From Allopontixanthobacter confluentis (GTDB taxonomy: Bacteria; Pseudomonadota; Alphaproteobacteria; Sphingomonadales; Sphingomonadaceae): 64,000 nucleotides of DNA. The DNA lies in contig NZ_WTYU01000001.1 of NCBI RefSeq assembly GCF_009827615.1, positions 889,001-953,000 on the forward strand, read 5' to 3'. This document shows positions 47,075 to 58,468 of this stretch, one piece after another. The number at the start of each line of letters is the position of its first letter. The stretch's first letter is position 1. The notes under the pieces are model-generated. The model ran no database searches. It was not told where the DNA came from and was given only the letters and a program-made list of their open reading frames with translations. The position numbers and the translations under genes are program-made.

Positions 47075-48103
47075 ATGCGTGTTGACCTGTTTGATTTCGA
47101 ACTCCCTCCCGAACGCATTGCCCTGCGTCCTGCGCAGCCGCGCGATGCGGCCCGGATGCTTTTAGCCCAAGGCAGCGCCAATATCGAAGACCGGATCGTT
47201 CGCGATCTGCCTTCTTTGCTGCGCGCTGGTGACGTTCTTGTCTTCAACGATACACGGGTAATCCCAGCCCAGCTGGAAGGGACGCGGGGCGAAGCGCGAA
47301 TCGGAGCGACCTTGCATAAACGGGTCGATCTGCGCCGCTGGCAGGCATTCATCCGCAACGCCAAACGGGTTCGGGAAGGCGACCGGATAGATTTTTCCAA
47401 TAATGTCACCGCCATTGCAGAAGAACGGCTGACTGATGGCAGCTTCGTGCTGGCATTTGACGGTGATGAGCCGGTTGAGGTGTTGCTGGAACGGGCAGGG
47501 CGCATGCCGCTTCCCCCCTATATCGCCGGCAAGCGCCCGACCGATGACCGTGACAAGGCCGATTACCAGACGATTTTCGCACGCGAGGATGGCGCTGTGG
47601 CAGCGCCCACTGCTGCGCTGCATTTTACGCCGGAACTGCTGGATGCGCTGGATCAGGCCGGGATTATCCGCGAGACGCTGACCCTGCATGTGGGCGCAGG
47701 CACTTTTCTGCCGATGAAAGTGGATGATACCGCCGATCACGCCATGCATGCGGAATGGGGTCGCATCGAAGCTGATACTGCCGCGCGGCTGAATGCGGCG
47801 CGGGCCGCAGGCAACAGGGTCATTTCAGTGGGCACGACCAGCCTTCGCCTGCTGGAAAGCGCCACGGGCGACGATGGCATCATCAAACCCTTTGCCGGCG
47901 ACACGTCCATCTTCATCACCCCGGGGTATACATTCCGCGCAATTGATGGGCTGATGACCAATTTCCACCTTCCCAGATCCACGCTTTTCATGCTGGTCAG
48001 CGCCTTGATGGGGCTTGACCGGATGCAGCAGATCTATGCCCATGCAATCGCGCAGGATTACCGCTTTTACAGTTACGGGGATTCCAGCCTGCTTCTGCCG
48101 TGA
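47075..48103 (+). CDS. queA: S-adenosylmethionine:tRNA ribosyltransferase-isomerase
   Basis: A 342-residue QueA, which builds the epoxyqueuosine ring on tRNA from [48 protein letters not shown]...[21 protein letters not shown] and TSLRLLES are characteristic. The related gene tgt lies 2.5 kb downstream on the same strand, separated by an ABC exporter and an opposite-strand permease. Confidence 0.96.
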   Translation: MRVDLFDFELPPERIALRPAQPRDAARMLLAQGSANIEDRIVRDLPSLLRAGDVLVFNDTRVIPAQLEGTRGEARIGATLHKRVDLRRWQAFIRNAKRVREGDRIDFSNNVTAIAEERLTDGSFVLAFDGDEPVEVLLERAGRMPLPPYIAGKRPTDDRDKADYQTIFAREDGAVAAPTAALHFTPELLDALDQAGIIRETLTLHVGAGTFLPMKVDDTADHAMHAEWGRIEADTAARLNAARAAGNRVISVGTTSLRLLESATGDDGIIKPFAGDTSIFITPGYTFRAIDGLMTNFHLPRSTLFMLVSALMGLDRMQQIYAHAIAQDYRFYSYGDSSLLLP

Positions 48104-48145
48104 GCATGGCTTGCATTTCGCCCGCAATGGGCCACTTAAGGTTTC

Positions 48146-49081
48146 ATGCAGGAACCTATTCTGGAAATTACCGGGCTCACCAAAGTCTATAGCGGCGGCT
48201 CCAAGGCGCTCGACAATGTCGATCTGAAAATCCGCAAAGGCGAAATTTTCGCGCTGTTGGGGCCAAATGGCGCTGGTAAAACCACGCTGATTGGCGCTGT
48301 GTGCGGCCTCGTGCGGCCCACTGCCGGAACAATCCGCGCTTTCGGGGTGGATCTTGCCCGGGACTGGCGCGCGGCGCGGTCACGCATTGGCCTGGTCCCG
48401 CAGGAACTGTCCACCGATATGTTCGAGCCGGTTGGGCGCGCAGTGGCATTTTCCCGCGGGCTGTTTGGCCGCCCGGCAGACCCGGCCCGGATCGAGGAAA
48501 TCCTCCGCTCCCTGAGCCTGTGGGACAAGCGGGACGAACAGATCCGCAAGCTGTCAGGCGGGATGAAGCGGCGGGTGCTGATCGCCAAGGCATTGAGCCA
48601 TGACCCCGATCTGCTGTTCCTGGACGAGCCCACCGCCGGAGTTGATGTGGAATTGCGGCGTGACATGTGGCGCCAGATCTCGATCCTGCGCGATCAGGGT
48701 GTCACTGTTATCCTGACCACCCATTATATTGACGAAGCCGAAGTGATGGCCGACCGCGTGGGCGTAATCCGCGATGGCAGGCTGCTGATGGTGGATGACA
48801 AGCACGCCATGATGGCGCGCCTTGGCCGCACAGAAGCGCATATCACGCTGGCGCAGCCGCTGGACGCCGTTCCGGCGCATCTTGCAGCTTATCCGCTGAC
48901 CATTGCAGGCGGCGGGCTGGAACTGGTCTATCGCGGCGGTGATGGCACGGGCCGGGGGAAGAAAGATGTGGCCGATCTGACCAAGGCGCTGACTGCTGGC
49001 GGCATTGATTATGTCGGCATCGACATCCGCGAATCCACCCTGGAAGATATCTTTGTGGATCTGATGGGAGAAAGCGCATGA
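48146..49081 (+). CDS. ABC-2 exporter ATP-binding protein
   Basis: A 311-residue ABC ATPase with Walker A GPNGAGKT, signature LSGGMKRRVLIAKALS, Walker B LLFLDEPTAGVDVELR and switch TTHYIDEAE. It belongs to the export group of NodI/drug-type ATPases and ends in a ~70-residue extra domain. It overlaps the permease gene by four bases. The exported substrate is unknown. Confidence 0.93.
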   Translation: MQEPILEITGLTKVYSGGSKALDNVDLKIRKGEIFALLGPNGAGKTTLIGAVCGLVRPTAGTIRAFGVDLARDWRAARSRIGLVPQELSTDMFEPVGRAVAFSRGLFGRPADPARIEEILRSLSLWDKRDEQIRKLSGGMKRRVLIAKALSHDPDLLFLDEPTAGVDVELRRDMWRQISILRDQGVTVILTTHYIDEAEVMADRVGVIRDGRLLMVDDKHAMMARLGRTEAHITLAQPLDAVPAHLAAYPLTIAGGGLELVYRGGDGTGRGKKDVADLTKALTAGGIDYVGIDIRESTLEDIFVDLMGESA

Positions 49082-49848
49082 CCGGTTTCAACCTGCGCGG
49101 GGCCTATGCCATTTATGTCCGCGAACTGATGCGCGCCATGCGCACGGCATTCCAGTCCATCCTGGCACCGGTTTTGACCACCTCGCTGTATTTCATCGTC
49201 TTTGGCGCCGCCATTGGTGGCCGAATGCAGGCAGTGGACGGGGTGAATTACGCCGCCTTTATCGTGCCTGGCCTGCTGCTGCTGACCTTGCTGAGTGAAA
49301 GCACCAGCAATGCCAGTTTCGGCATTTATATGCCGCGCTTTACCGGCACCATTTACGAATTGCTGTCGGCGCCGGTGGGCGTGGCAGAAACTCTCGTCGG
49401 CTTTGTCGGCGCAGCCGCGACCAAATCGCTCATTCTGGCCGCCATCATCCTGCTGACGGCGACGTTCTTCGTGGATTACCGGATCGAGCATCCCGTATTG
49501 GCCGTGGGCTTCATCATGCTCGTCGCTTCGGCATTTTCGCTGTTCGGTTTCATCCTTGGCATCTGGGCGGATAATTTTGAAAAGCTGGGCATCATACCCA
49601 TGCTCATCCTGATGCCGCTGACATTTCTGGGCGGCACATTCTATTCGATCGATATGCTGCCCGAACCGTGGCGCAGTGTCGCTTTGTTCAACCCGATTGT
49701 CTATCTGGTAAGCGGCCTGCGCTGGACGTTCTATGGCACGTCGGATGTGAATATCTGGGTTTCATTCGGGCTGACAGTGGCATTCCTGGCCATCTGTGTG
49801 GTGGCCATTACCATCATCTTCCGCACTGGCTGGCGCCTCAGGACGTAA
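49078..49848 (+). CDS. ABC-2 type exporter permease
   Basis: A 256-residue permease with six hydrophobic helices, typical of the ABC-2 (NodJ/YadH) family: AYAIYVRELMRAMRTAFQSILAPVLTTSLYFIVFG at the start, and MLILMPLTFLGGTFYSIDMLPEPWRSVALFNPIVYLVSGLRW near the end. It is the membrane partner of the preceding ATPase. Its 3' end overlaps the convergent TSUP gene by 11 bases. Confidence 0.92.
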   Translation: MTGFNLRGAYAIYVRELMRAMRTAFQSILAPVLTTSLYFIVFGAAIGGRMQAVDGVNYAAFIVPGLLLLTLLSESTSNASFGIYMPRFTGTIYELLSAPVGVAETLVGFVGAAATKSLILAAIILLTATFFVDYRIEHPVLAVGFIMLVASAFSLFGFILGIWADNFEKLGIIPMLILMPLTFLGGTFYSIDMLPEPWRSVALFNPIVYLVSGLRWTFYGTSDVNIWVSFGLTVAFLAICVVAITIIFRTGWRLRT

Positions 49849-50608
49849 ACCAGCCTACGACCAACCGGCCAGTGAGGCCGAGGCAGGCGATAATCATCAG
49901 CGGCCGGATAATGCGCGCACCATGGCGCATGGCAAAGCGTGATCCGATAAAACCGCCCAGCATTGCGCCTGCCGCCATGGTCAGGCCCAGCAGCCAGACC
50001 ATTTTACCGCCCAGCGCAAACACCGCCACTGCCGCCCAGTTGGTGGTGGCATTGAACAGCTTGGTATTGGCGGTGGCCCGCGTCAGCCCCTGTCCCCGCA
50101 GCCCCACCAGGCTCGCGGTGAAAAACTGGCCGGTCCCGGGGCCGAAGAAGCCATCATACAGGCCAATGCCCCCTGCCACAGGGGCGTAACCCTTCCGGGT
50201 CAGCCGCTGTTGTGCATCATCATCCGTCATGCGCGGTGACAAGATGACATAGGCCGCCAGCGCCAGCAGAAAAATTGGCACGATATAGCTCAAAATTCTG
50301 GGTGCCAGCATCTGCACCAGAAAGGCCCCGCTGGCCGCGCCGATAAATGCAATGGCGATCAGGGGCAGGTTTTCGCGCACCTGCACCAATCCGCCGCGCC
50401 AATAGGTGCGGCAGGCCATGCTGGTGCCAAACACCGATTGCAGCTTGTTGGTGCCCAGCGCCAGATGCGGCGGCATGCCTGTGGCCAGCAGCGCCGGCAT
50501 CATCACCAACCCGCCGCCGCCCGCAATGGAATCGACGAACCCGGTGAAAATGGCCACCACAAACATCGTCGGATACAGCCATGAATGCACTTCAAATGCT
50601 TCGATCAT
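49838..50608 (-). CDS. TSUP family (TauE/SafE-like) permease
   Basis: A 256-residue membrane protein with about eight helices. [53 protein letters not shown] and [23 protein letters not shown] are the two-fold repeat motifs of the sulfite/organosulfonate exporter family. The substrate is unknown. ATG 50608 was chosen; the longer frame runs into the tgt gene on the other strand. Confidence 0.92.
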   Translation of the reverse strand: MIEAFEVHSWLYPTMFVVAIFTGFVDSIAGGGGLVMMPALLATGMPPHLALGTNKLQSVFGTSMACRTYWRGGLVQVRENLPLIAIAFIGAASGAFLVQMLAPRILSYIVPIFLLALAAYVILSPRMTDDDAQQRLTRKGYAPVAGGIGLYDGFFGPGTGQFFTASLVGLRGQGLTRATANTKLFNATTNWAAVAVFALGGKMVWLLGLTMAAGAMLGGFIGSRFAMRHGARIIRPLMIIACLGLTGRLVVGWFTS

Positions 50609-50647
50609 TTGCTCGCTGTGGCCGCTGGCGCTAAGGGCCGCAAGCCC

Positions 50648-51793
50648 ATGACACATAACACCCCCCCAAGATTTGCCTTCACCATCGACGCAACCGACGC
50701 AAATGCGCGGACCGGCCGCATAGCCATGCAGCGCGGAGAGATTCGCACGCCTGCGTTCATGCCGGTCGGAACTGCCGCGACAGTAAAGGCGATGAAGCCC
50801 GAAACCGTACGCGCAACGGGCGCGGACATAATATTGGGCAACACATATCACCTGATGCTGCGGCCAGGTGCGGAACGTGTGGCGCGCCTTGGCGGGTTGC
50901 ACAAATTCATGAACTGGCATCGGCCCATTCTGACCGATAGCGGCGGCTATCAGGTGATGAGCCTGTCTGACCTGCGCAAACTGACCGAAGAAGGGGTGGA
51001 ATTTAGGAGCCATCTTGATGGGTCAAAGCATATGCTCACCCCTGAACGTTCGATGGAAATCCAGCGACTGCTCGGGTCTGATATCGTGATGGCATTTGAT
51101 GAATGCCCGCGCGCCGACCAGTCGCGCGACGTGATTGCAGCATCGATGGAAATGTCCATGCGCTGGGCGCAGCGCAGCCGCGACGCATTCGATGCTGGCG
51201 GCGCACATGCACAACGCGCGGCCCTGTTCGGCATTCAGCAAGGCGCCCTTGACGAAGAATTACGCAAACACAGCGCGGACGCACTGACCGACATCGGTTT
51301 TGACGGATATGCCATTGGCGGGCTGGCCGTGGGTGAAGGGCAGGAAGCGATGTTTGCGACCCTTGATTTTGCACCGGGCCAATTGCCGGCTGATCGGCCG
51401 CGTTATCTGATGGGCGTGGGCAAGCCGGATGATCTGGTGGGCGCAGTGGAGCGCGGCGTGGACATGTTCGATTGCGTTCTGCCGAGCCGGTCTGGCAGAA
51501 ACGGGCAGGCGTTTACCTGGGGCGGGCCGATCAACCTCAGAAACGCGCGCTTTGCCGAGGATACCGGACCCATCGATGCGCGGTGCAGCTGCGATCCGTG
51601 CAGCACTTACACCCGCGCCTATCTCCACCATCTGGTGAAATCAGGCGAGATATTAGGCGCCATGCTCATGACGGAACATAACCTCGCCTTTTACCAACAG
51701 CTGATGCAGGCCATGCGCGATGCCATTGCGCAAGTGCGCTTCGCGGCATTCGCGGCTGATTTCCGCCGTGATTATCTCAGGAAAGACCAGTGA
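50648..51793 (+). CDS. tgt: Queuine/preQ1 tRNA-ribosyltransferase
   Basis: A 381-residue bacterial Tgt that swaps G34 for preQ1 in tRNAs with GUN anticodons. The active-site Asp is in [12 protein letters not shown], the second in [11 protein letters not shown], with [11 protein letters not shown] and a zinc site [20 protein letters not shown] 13-15 bases upstream is a poor Shine-Dalgarno match, but length fits exactly from ATG 50648. One-base overlap with the chorismate mutase gene. Confidence 0.97.
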   Translation: MTHNTPPRFAFTIDATDANARTGRIAMQRGEIRTPAFMPVGTAATVKAMKPETVRATGADIILGNTYHLMLRPGAERVARLGGLHKFMNWHRPILTDSGGYQVMSLSDLRKLTEEGVEFRSHLDGSKHMLTPERSMEIQRLLGSDIVMAFDECPRADQSRDVIAASMEMSMRWAQRSRDAFDAGGAHAQRAALFGIQQGALDEELRKHSADALTDIGFDGYAIGGLAVGEGQEAMFATLDFAPGQLPADRPRYLMGVGKPDDLVGAVERGVDMFDCVLPSRSGRNGQAFTWGGPINLRNARFAEDTGPIDARCSCDPCSTYTRAYLHHLVKSGEILGAMLMTEHNLAFYQQLMQAMRDAIAQVRFAAFAADFRRDYLRKDQ

Positions 51794-52095
51794 TGCCCAA
51801 ACTGCCGGACGATTGCGCCAGCATGGCCGAAGTGCGTGCGGGCGTGGATGCCACGGACCGCGAATTGATCGAATTGCTGGCGCGCCGGTTTGGCTACATG
51901 CGCGCAGCCGCGCGGATAAAGCCGCAGCGGGATGGTGTGCGTGATGAGCCGCGTAAAAAAGCGGTTATCGACGCCGCCTGCGCCGATGCCGAAGCGCGCC
52001 AGCTGCCGCGCGATGGCATTGGCCAGATGTGGGAAACGCTGGTGGAAAGTTCGATTGCCTATGAACTGGCGGAATGGGACCGGCTCAACGCCTAG
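51793..52095 (+). CDS. Chorismate mutase, AroQ type
   Basis: A 100-residue helical chorismate mutase domain with no second domain: EVRAGVDATDRELIELLARRFGYMRAAARIKP (first helix and Arg contacts), DEPRKKAVIDAACADAEARQLP, and IGQMWETLVESSIAYELAEWD. It converts chorismate to prephenate for Phe/Tyr. ATG 51793 overlaps the tgt stop (TGATG); a GTG three bases earlier is possible. A similar fold serves as pyochelin-type isochorismate lyase, less likely here. Confidence 0.86.
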   Translation: MPKLPDDCASMAEVRAGVDATDRELIELLARRFGYMRAAARIKPQRDGVRDEPRKKAVIDAACADAEARQLPRDGIGQMWETLVESSIAYELAEWDRLNA

Positions 52096-52157
52096 CGCCC
52101 GCTCACTGCTGGCATCGCCAGCGCAAAACCGGCAAGAAATATCTGCCGCGGACATAC

Positions 52158-52190
52158 AAAAAGGGCGGCCCCGCAGGACCGCCCTTTTTT
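52158..52190. terminator. Bidirectional intrinsic terminator
   Basis: AAAAAGGGCGGCC, a short loop and GGACCGCCCTTTTTT form a strong hairpin (one bulge) flanked by A and T runs, between convergent chorismate mutase and rpsD. Confidence 0.9.
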
Positions 52191-52206
52191 TGTAGCATCG
52201 AACCGA

Positions 52207-52821
52207 TCAGCGCGAATAGAATTCGACGACCAGATTGGGTTCCATCGTGACCGGATAAGGCACTTCGTCGAGCTTGGGCACGCGGGTGAAAGTTACCTTG
52301 TCATTGCCGTCAACAGCAACATAATCAGGAATTTCACGCTCAGGCAGGCCTTGCGCTTCGATGACCAGTGCCATTTCCTTGGCCTTGTCGCCCAGGCTGA
52401 TGACATCACCGACATTGATCCGGCGGCTGGCGATGTTGCACTTCACGCCGTTTACACGAATGTGGCCGTGCGAAACGATCTGACGAGCAGAAAACACTGT
52501 TGGCGCAAACTTGGCACGGTATACAACCATGTCCAACCGGCGCTCAAGCAGGCCGATCAGGTTCTGGCCAGTATCACCCTTGATGCGCGATGCTTCGGTG
52601 TATGTGCTTTTGAACTGCTTTTCGGTCACGTCGCCGTAATAGCCTTTCAGCTTCTGCTTTGCGCGCAGCTGCAGACCGAAGTCGGAAACCTTGCTCTTGC
52701 GGCGCTGACCATGCTGGCCGGGACCGTAAGAACGCTTGTTTACCGGGGAATTAGGGCGACCCCAGATGTTTTCGCCCATCCGCCGGTCAAGTTTATACTT
52801 GGCGCTTTTGCGCTTCGACAT
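52207..52821 (-). CDS. rpsD: 30S ribosomal protein S4
   Basis: The 204-residue S4 that binds the 5' domain of 16S r[75 protein letters not shown] and the end [11 protein letters not shown] are standard. It stands alone, outside the alpha operon, as in other alphaproteobacteria. GGAG nine bases upstream supports the ATG. Confidence 0.98.
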   Translation of the reverse strand: MSKRKSAKYKLDRRMGENIWGRPNSPVNKRSYGPGQHGQRRKSKVSDFGLQLRAKQKLKGYYGDVTEKQFKSTYTEASRIKGDTGQNLIGLLERRLDMVVYRAKFAPTVFSARQIVSHGHIRVNGVKCNIASRRINVGDVISLGDKAKEMALVIEAQGLPEREIPDYVAVDGNDKVTFTRVPKLDEVPYPVTMEPNLVVEFYSR

Positions 52822-52961
52822 AGTCGTACTCCAATTTGCTATCGCCACGCCCCGAACTTACGGGATGTTTCGGCGCTTTAACCCGGTATCGCACCGCCAG
52901 ACCGACTTGCCTGACGCGGCCACCGCTTCACCGGGATGCGGGACCAATTCGCGAAGCGCGG

Positions 52962-52990
52962 CCCTTATGCGCAGCCTGCAAACAAGTCAA
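52962..52990 (-). promoter_or_regulatory. rpsD promoter (candidate)
   Basis: On the minus strand, TTGACT (52990-52985), 17-base spacer, TAAGGG (52967-52962). This gives a leader of about 130 bases before rpsD. No known S4 regulatory fold was recognised in it. Confidence 0.45.
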
Positions 52991-53025
52991 GCCACCTACG
53001 GCCTGGCACCCGTTGTCGGCAACAA

Positions 53026-53781
53026 TCAGTCGTGCCGGTCCGCCCTGCCAAGATGCGTCAGAATACCGCGCAAGGTGCGTACTTCCAGCGCATTCCAGCC
53101 AGGTCTGGTCAGCACATTACGCAATGTCCTGCGGGTCGCCTCTGCGCGCCCCTCAGGGTAAAAATAGCGCTTGGGTTCCAGCATTTTTTCCAGATGTCCG
53201 ATCAGCCCTTCCAGCTCCTCCTGCGGGGCGGGGGGCAGCTGGTCGGTGAGGGGCGGCTGCGGCAGATTCAGCACCTTGGACCATTCATACGCGCACAGGA
53301 TCACTGCCTGCGCCAGATTGAGCGAGCCAAATTCAGGATTGATGGGCACCGTCAGAATGGCGCGGGCAAGTGACACGTCCTGAATATCCAGCCCGGAACG
53401 TTCCGGCCCGAACAACAAGGCGCTGCGGCCTGATGCGGCATGAATTTGCGCCGCTGCCGCCTCCGGTGTGACCACCGGCTTGGTATCGCCGCGCCTGCGC
53501 ACCGTGGTCGCATAGACATGGGCGCAATCGGCCACTGCCTCGGCCGTGGTCTCAAAAACCTGCGCGCGTTCCAGCACGATGTCGGCATCGGCCGCTGCGG
53601 GGCCCGCACTGGGGTTTGGCCAACCATCACGCGGAGCAACAAGGCGCATTTCCGTGAGGCCGAAATTCAACATGGCCCGCGCAGCCTTGCCGATATTCTC
53701 ACCAAGTTGCGGGCGCACGAGCACTATGACCGGCGGTGCATCCGTGATGGGCGTTATGGCCGGATCAGTCGGTGACGACAT
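53026..53781 (-). CDS. trmJ: tRNA/rRNA 2'-O-methyltransferase, TrmJ type
   Basis: A 251-residue SPOUT methyltransferase with the knot motifs [41 protein letters not shown] and [20 protein letters not shown]. TrmJ methylates position 32 of tRNAs; YfiF-like alternatives are less likely given length and motif 1. ATG 53781 lies 17 bases inside nrdR; an internal start is unlikely because the motif-1 region begins soon after. Confidence 0.9.
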   Translation of the reverse strand: MSSPTDPAITPITDAPPVIVLVRPQLGENIGKAARAMLNFGLTEMRLVAPRDGWPNPSAGPAAADADIVLERAQVFETTAEAVADCAHVYATTVRRRGDTKPVVTPEAAAAQIHAASGRSALLFGPERSGLDIQDVSLARAILTVPINPEFGSLNLAQAVILCAYEWSKVLNLPQPPLTDQLPPAPQEELEGLIGHLEKMLEPKRYFYPEGRAEATRRTLRNVLTRPGWNALEVRTLRGILTHLGRADRHD

Positions 53782-54274
53782 TTTGCGCGCCGACTTCCTT
53801 TTTGCCGCCTGCTTCCTGAATGGTGCTGGCAAATTCTTCAAAGTCCCGCGCTTCGCTAAAGTCGCGATAGACGCTGGCAAAGCGGATATAGGCTACGCTG
53901 TCGATCTGGCGCAGGCCATCCATCACCAATTCGCCGATCCGGGCGGATGCCACTTCGCTTTCGCCCGCTGTTTCCACCTGCCGCTGGATGCCGGATACCA
54001 GCTGGTCGATCCGCTCCTGGCTCACCCCGCGCTTGCGGCACGCCAGCGTGACTGACTGTTCCAGCTTGGCGCGATCGAACGGCTGGCGCCTGCGTTCATT
54101 TTCCGTGGCGCCGCTTTTCACAACGGTTACTTCGCGCAGTTGCACGCGCTCGAACGTGGTGAACCGCGCGCCGCAGCTGGAACATTGCCGCCGCCGCCGG
54201 ATTGAGGTGTTGTCCTCGGTCGGGCGGCTGTCTTTTACCTGGCTGTCGTCATGCACACAAAACGGACATCGCAT
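53765..54274 (-). CDS. nrdR: Transcriptional repressor NrdR
   Basis: A 169-residue regulator of ribonucleotide reductase genes. The zinc ribbon is [15 protein letters not shown]...[13 protein letters not shown], followed by an ATP-cone domain ([35 protein letters not shown]...). Located directly after a small membrane protein and glyA, a common neighbourhood in Alphaproteobacteria; it overlaps trmJ by 17 bases. Confidence 0.97.
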   Translation of the reverse strand: MRCPFCVHDDSQVKDSRPTEDNTSIRRRRQCSSCGARFTTFERVQLREVTVVKSGATENERRRQPFDRAKLEQSVTLACRKRGVSQERIDQLVSGIQRQVETAGESEVASARIGELVMDGLRQIDSVAYIRFASVYRDFSEARDFEEFASTIQEAGGKKEVGAQNVVTD

Positions 54275-54496
54275 TTACGGTCGCAGTCGCTTGTAAAACA
54301 TGTAGCCTGCACCAACAGCAAGGCCAATTGGCCAGGTGACCAATGGCAGCAGACCGCCGGCAATTGCGCCAACTGCCGCGCCTGTCAGCACAGGTTTGGT
54401 CGAAGGGTGGTGCATGCCTTCCTTGGCCATGCCCGTCAGTTCGACCTTGGCATCCTCGACAAAATCACCTTCATTCTTAGGGTTATTCTCGTCCAT
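54275..54496 (-). CDS. Small glycine-rich membrane protein, function unknown
   Basis: A 73-residue protein: acidic N-terminus, then GAAVGAIAGGLLPLVTWPIGLAVGAGYMFY as one or two hydrophobic segments and a basic end KRLRP. The glycine-rich helix resembles small bacterial glycine-zipper proteins. It starts three bases after glyA and ends directly against nrdR, in the same operon. Confidence 0.75.
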   Translation of the reverse strand: MDENNPKNEGDFVEDAKVELTGMAKEGMHHPSTKPVLTGAAVGAIAGGLLPLVTWPIGLAVGAGYMFYKRLRP

Positions 54497-54499
54497 AAT

Positions 54500-55804
54500 T
54501 CATCTCCCGGGATAGACAGGGAAAGCAGCGCATAATTCGCCAACACGGCTGCGGACACTTTCCTCGATTTGGGCATCGCCTTCTGGCCCGTTTTTGGCAA
54601 GACCTGTGACGACTTCTGCGATCAGCGCACCGATCTTGCGAAATTCCTCTGTACCGAACCCGCGCGTGGTGCCGGCCGGCGTACCCAGCCTGATGCCGCT
54701 TGTCACAAACGGGCTACGCGTATCGTAAGGGATGCCGTTTTTGTTGCACGTCAGCCATGCCCGGTCGAGCCCGTTTTCCGCGGATTTGCCAGTGACATCC
54801 ATGGCTGTAAGGTCAACCAGCATGGAGTGATTGTCCGTTCCGCCGGACACGATGCGCAGGCCGTTTTCCTCCAGGCTGGCTGCCAATGCGCGGGCATTAT
54901 CAACCACCTTCTGGGCGTAGATTTTGAAATCAGGGCGCAAGGCCTCACCAAAGGCCACTGCCTTTGCGGCCACGATGTGCATGAGCGGCCCACCCTGAAG
55001 GCCAGGGAATACCGCCATGTTGAGCGGTTTGGTCAAGGCTTCATCATCCCACAGGATGACGCCTGATCGTGGCCCGCGAAGGCTTTTATGCGTCGTGGTG
55101 GTCACGATATGGGCATGAGGGAAGGGCGAGGGGTGAGCGCCGCCTGCAACAAGGCCTGAAATATGGCTCATGTCGCACAGCAGATAGGCGCCCACTTCAT
55201 CGGCGATCTCGCGGAACCGCTTGAAATCCCATGTCCGCGAATAGGCTGTGCCGCCGCAGATGATGAGCTTGGGGGAATATTCCCGCGCGATGGTGGCGAC
55301 ATCATCCATGTCGATCCGTTCATCATCCTTGCGCACGCCATAAGCGACAGGGTTGAACCATTTGCCGGACATATTGACCGGCGAACCGTGGGTGAGATGC
55401 CCACCTGAATTCAGATCAAGGCCCATGAATGTATCGCCGGGATTAAGCAGGGCGAGGAACACGGCCTGATTCATCTGCGATCCGGAATTGGGCTGCACAT
55501 TGGCAAAATTGCAGCCGAACAATTCCCTGGCCCGGTCAATCGCCAAGGTTTCCACCACATCGGCATATTCGCAGCCGCCGTAATAGCGCTTGCCGGGATA
55601 GCCTTCGGCATATTTGTTGGTGAATACAGACCCTGCGGCTTCCAGCACGGCCTTGCTGGCGATGTTTTCCGAAGCGATCAGTTCGATCTTGTCCTGCTGG
55701 CGCTTCAGTTCATTGCTGATCGCAGATGCGATCTCGGGATCGGCATCTGCCAGACTGTCGTGCCAGAAACGATGCATGATATCTGTAGAATTGGTGCTGT
55801 TCAT
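54500..55804 (-). CDS. glyA: Serine hydroxymethyltransferase
   Basis: The 434-residue PLP enzyme interconverting serine and glycine with [43 protein letters not shown] and [19 protein letters not shown] (PLP Lys) are diagnostic, as is QGGPLMH. GAGGT eight to nine bases upstream supports ATG 55804; the longer frame was rejected. Confidence 0.98.
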   Translation of the reverse strand: MNSTNSTDIMHRFWHDSLADADPEIASAISNELKRQQDKIELIASENIASKAVLEAAGSVFTNKYAEGYPGKRYYGGCEYADVVETLAIDRARELFGCNFANVQPNSGSQMNQAVFLALLNPGDTFMGLDLNSGGHLTHGSPVNMSGKWFNPVAYGVRKDDERIDMDDVATIAREYSPKLIICGGTAYSRTWDFKRFREIADEVGAYLLCDMSHISGLVAGGAHPSPFPHAHIVTTTTHKSLRGPRSGVILWDDEALTKPLNMAVFPGLQGGPLMHIVAAKAVAFGEALRPDFKIYAQKVVDNARALAASLEENGLRIVSGGTDNHSMLVDLTAMDVTGKSAENGLDRAWLTCNKNGIPYDTRSPFVTSGIRLGTPAGTTRGFGTEEFRKIGALIAEVVTGLAKNGPEGDAQIEESVRSRVGELCAAFPVYPGR

Positions 55805-55814
55805 CGCGGCGACC

Positions 55815-56252
55815 TCAGAAACTGGGGTTGGAAAGTTTATCGACGCGGCGCTGATGGCGCCCGCCGGCAAATTCGGTGGTGAGAAATGCCGTCAGGCATG
55901 CCTTTGCCATGTCCACGCCGGTGAGGCGTGCGCCCATGGCGATGCAATTGGCGTCATTATGTTCGCGCGCAAGGGCTGCTGACAGGGGCTCCGAGACAAG
56001 AGCGCAGCGCACGGCGAGATTGCGGTTGAGGGACATGGAAATGCCAATGCCGGAACCGCACAGGGCCACGCCCTTCTCGGCGGTGCCATCAGCCACAACC
56101 GATGAAAGAAGATAGCCGAAATCCGGATAATCGACGCTGTCGCCTGTTGCAGGCCCAAGGTCTGCAACCTCGTGACCTTCGCCGCGCAGCCATTCGGCAA
56201 GTTCAGCCTTAAGGTCGATAGCGGCGTGGTCAGAAGCGATGGCGATGCGCAT
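55815..56252 (-). CDS. rpiB: Ribose-5-phosphate isomerase B
   Basis: A 145-residue RpiB with [34 protein letters not shown], the catalytic-Cys loop [16 protein letters not shown] and [15 protein letters not shown]. It interconverts ribose- and ribulose-5-phosphate. It precedes glyA by ten bases on the same strand. The ATG at 56252 was chosen because motif 1 follows at once. Confidence 0.95.
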   Translation of the reverse strand: MRIAIASDHAAIDLKAELAEWLRGEGHEVADLGPATGDSVDYPDFGYLLSSVVADGTAEKGVALCGSGIGISMSLNRNLAVRCALVSEPLSAALAREHNDANCIAMGARLTGVDMAKACLTAFLTTEFAGGRHQRRVDKLSNPSF

Positions 56253-56401
56253 GGCCTGTCTCAATTCATCAGGAGATTCGGATGGCGCAGCATTAGGGGC
56301 AGTCGCGCATTTTTGCCACTGCAAACGGGCTTTCTCCCCGCATATCCATAGTTTTCAAGCCCGCTGCCGCGCCTCTGATTGAAGGCGGAGTGTAGCGCGC
56401 A

Positions 56402-56430
56402 AAGAAAAACCCCGCCGGAGCGGGGTGTTT
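56402..56430 (-). terminator. rpoD terminator
   Basis: Read on the minus strand, CCCCGC-TCCG-GCGGGG followed by TTTTTCTTT, 26 bases after the rpoD stop. A strong intrinsic terminator ending the yqeY-dnaG-rpoD unit. Confidence 0.85.
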
Positions 56431-56455
56431 CCAGTATATCGATCGAGGCTGGAAA

Positions 56456-58459
56456 TCATTGATCCAGGAACGAGCGCATCTTGCGGCTGCGGCTGGGATG
56501 TTTCAGCTTCCGAAGCGCCTTGGCTTCGATCTGGCGAATTCGTTCACGCGTGACCGAGAATTGCTGGCCTACTTCTTCCAGCGTGTGATCGGTGTTCATG
56601 CCGATGCCGAACCGCATGCGAAGCACACGTTCCTCACGCGGGGTAAGCGATGCCAGAACGCGGGTGACCGTTTCCTTCAGGTTGGCCTGAATGGCGGCGT
56701 CCACAGGGATGATCGCATTCTTGTCTTCGATGAAGTCACCCAGATGCGAATCTTCCTCGTCACCGATAGGCGTTTCGAGGCTGATCGGCTCCTTGGCGAT
56801 TTTCATGACCTTGCGCACTTTTTCCAGCGGCATGGACAGGCGCTCGGCCATTTCTTCCGGTGTCGGTTCGCGGCCCTGCTCGTGCAGGAACTGGCGGCTG
56901 GTGCGAACCAGCTTGTTGATCGTTTCGATCATGTGGACCGGAATACGGATGGTGCGCGCCTGATCCGCGATGGAACGGGTAATTGCCTGACGGATCCACC
57001 AGGTCGCATAGGTGCTGAACTTGTAACCACGGCGATATTCAAACTTGTCGACCGCCTTCATCAGGCCAATGTTGCCTTCCTGGATTAGGTCGAGGAATTG
57101 CAAGCCGCGATTGGTGTATTTTTTCGCAATGGAAATCACCAGACGAAGGTTTGCTTCCACCATTTCCTTCTTGGCAATGCGCGCTTCGCGCTCGCCCTTC
57201 TGGACCATGTTCACAATGCGGCGGAATTCATCAAGGCTCATGCCGGTATTGGCAGCGATGTCTGCGATTTCAGCCCGGATACGCTCGACAGCGTCGGCTT
57301 CGTTTTCAGCGAAAGCAGCCCATTTCTTGTCTTTTTTGGCGTTATCCTTCAGCCAGGTATCGTCCAGTTCGTTGCCGATATAAGCTTTGAGGAAGTCGAT
57401 CCGCTTGACCTTGTGCCGTTCGGCAAGGCGCAACATCTGGCCGCCAAGAGCGGTCAGGCGGCGGTTGAAAGCATAAAGATTGTCGACCAGAAATTCGATC
57501 TTGGTCGCATGAAACTGAACGCTTTCGACTTCAGCGGTCAGTTGTTCACGCAAGGCTTCGTATTTGCGTTCCTTGGCGGCAGGATAATCTTCCCCGGCGC
57601 CCATGATATCCACGCGTTCCGCCTGGATCTTCTGGAACTTCTTGAACAGGTCCGTGATGCGGGCAAATGTTTCGAGCGCTTCGGGCTTCAGCGCAGCTTC
57701 CATCTGCGCGAGGGAAAGCGTGTTGTCTTCCTCCTCATCATCGTCGCGCTTCTTGGAACCGCCTTCGCCGTCCTCGTCTTCGTCGCTGTCGCTATCATCG
57801 TCGTCGTCATCATCATCGTCACGGATGGTGGGGCCAGCGGTTTCCTCGCTGATTTCGCCGCTATCGTCCTCGTTTTCCTCCTCCATCTTGTCGACCGGAG
57901 GTTCCTTGGACAGCATCGCATCGAGATCGAGGATCTCGCGCAACTGCATTTCTTCGTTGTTGAGCGCTTCTGACCAATGGATGATGGCATGAAAAGTGAT
58001 CGGGCTTTCGCACAGGCCGATGATCATGGTGTCGCGGCCAGCCTCGATGCGCTTGGCAATGGCGATTTCGCCTTCGCGGCTGAGCAATTCGACAGCGCCC
58101 ATTTCGCGCAGATACATCCGCACCGGGTCATCCGTGCGTTCGGTCGGCGCGGCTTTCTTTGCGGCCGCTGAGGTCGGCTTGGCCGGCTTGTCGTCCGTGC
58201 CGCTGATTTCCTCGACTTCGCTTTCCGCTTCGGCGTCTTCGTCATTTTCGACGATATTCACGCCCATTTCCGAAATCGCGGACATCACGTCTTCGATCTG
58301 GTCAGTCGACATCTGGTCCTGCGGCAGCGCTTCGTTCAGTTCGTCAACCGTGACGTAGCCGCGCTTTTTCGCCTTGGTAATCAGCTTCTTGATCGATGCC
58401 TCGTTGAGGTCGATCAGCGGAGCATCATCATTTTCAGTAGTCGTAGCTTCGGATGCCAT
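56456..58459 (-). CDS. rpoD: RNA polymerase housekeeping sigma factor (sigma-70)
   Basis: The 667-residue primary sigma factor. Region 1.1 is at the N-terminus ([26 protein letters not shown]); region 2 contains [65 protein letters not shown]; region 4 ends with [38 protein letters not shown]. The non-conserved insert carries a strongly acidic stretch with nine Asp in a row at residues ~214-222. It follows dnaG by ten bases and shares its mRNA. Confidence 0.98.
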   Translation of the reverse strand: MASEATTTENDDAPLIDLNEASIKKLITKAKKRGYVTVDELNEALPQDQMSTDQIEDVMSAISEMGVNIVENDEDAEAESEVEEISGTDDKPAKPTSAAAKKAAPTERTDDPVRMYLREMGAVELLSREGEIAIAKRIEAGRDTMIIGLCESPITFHAIIHWSEALNNEEMQLREILDLDAMLSKEPPVDKMEEENEDDSGEISEETAGPTIRDDDDDDDDDSDSDEDEDGEGGSKKRDDDEEEDNTLSLAQMEAALKPEALETFARITDLFKKFQKIQAERVDIMGAGEDYPAAKERKYEALREQLTAEVESVQFHATKIEFLVDNLYAFNRRLTALGGQMLRLAERHKVKRIDFLKAYIGNELDDTWLKDNAKKDKKWAAFAENEADAVERIRAEIADIAANTGMSLDEFRRIVNMVQKGEREARIAKKEMVEANLRLVISIAKKYTNRGLQFLDLIQEGNIGLMKAVDKFEYRRGYKFSTYATWWIRQAITRSIADQARTIRIPVHMIETINKLVRTSRQFLHEQGREPTPEEMAERLSMPLEKVRKVMKIAKEPISLETPIGDEEDSHLGDFIEDKNAIIPVDAAIQANLKETVTRVLASLTPREERVLRMRFGIGMNTDHTLEEVGQQFSVTRERIRQIEAKALRKLKHPSRSRKMRSFLDQ

Positions 58460-58468
58460 AGGTACCGT

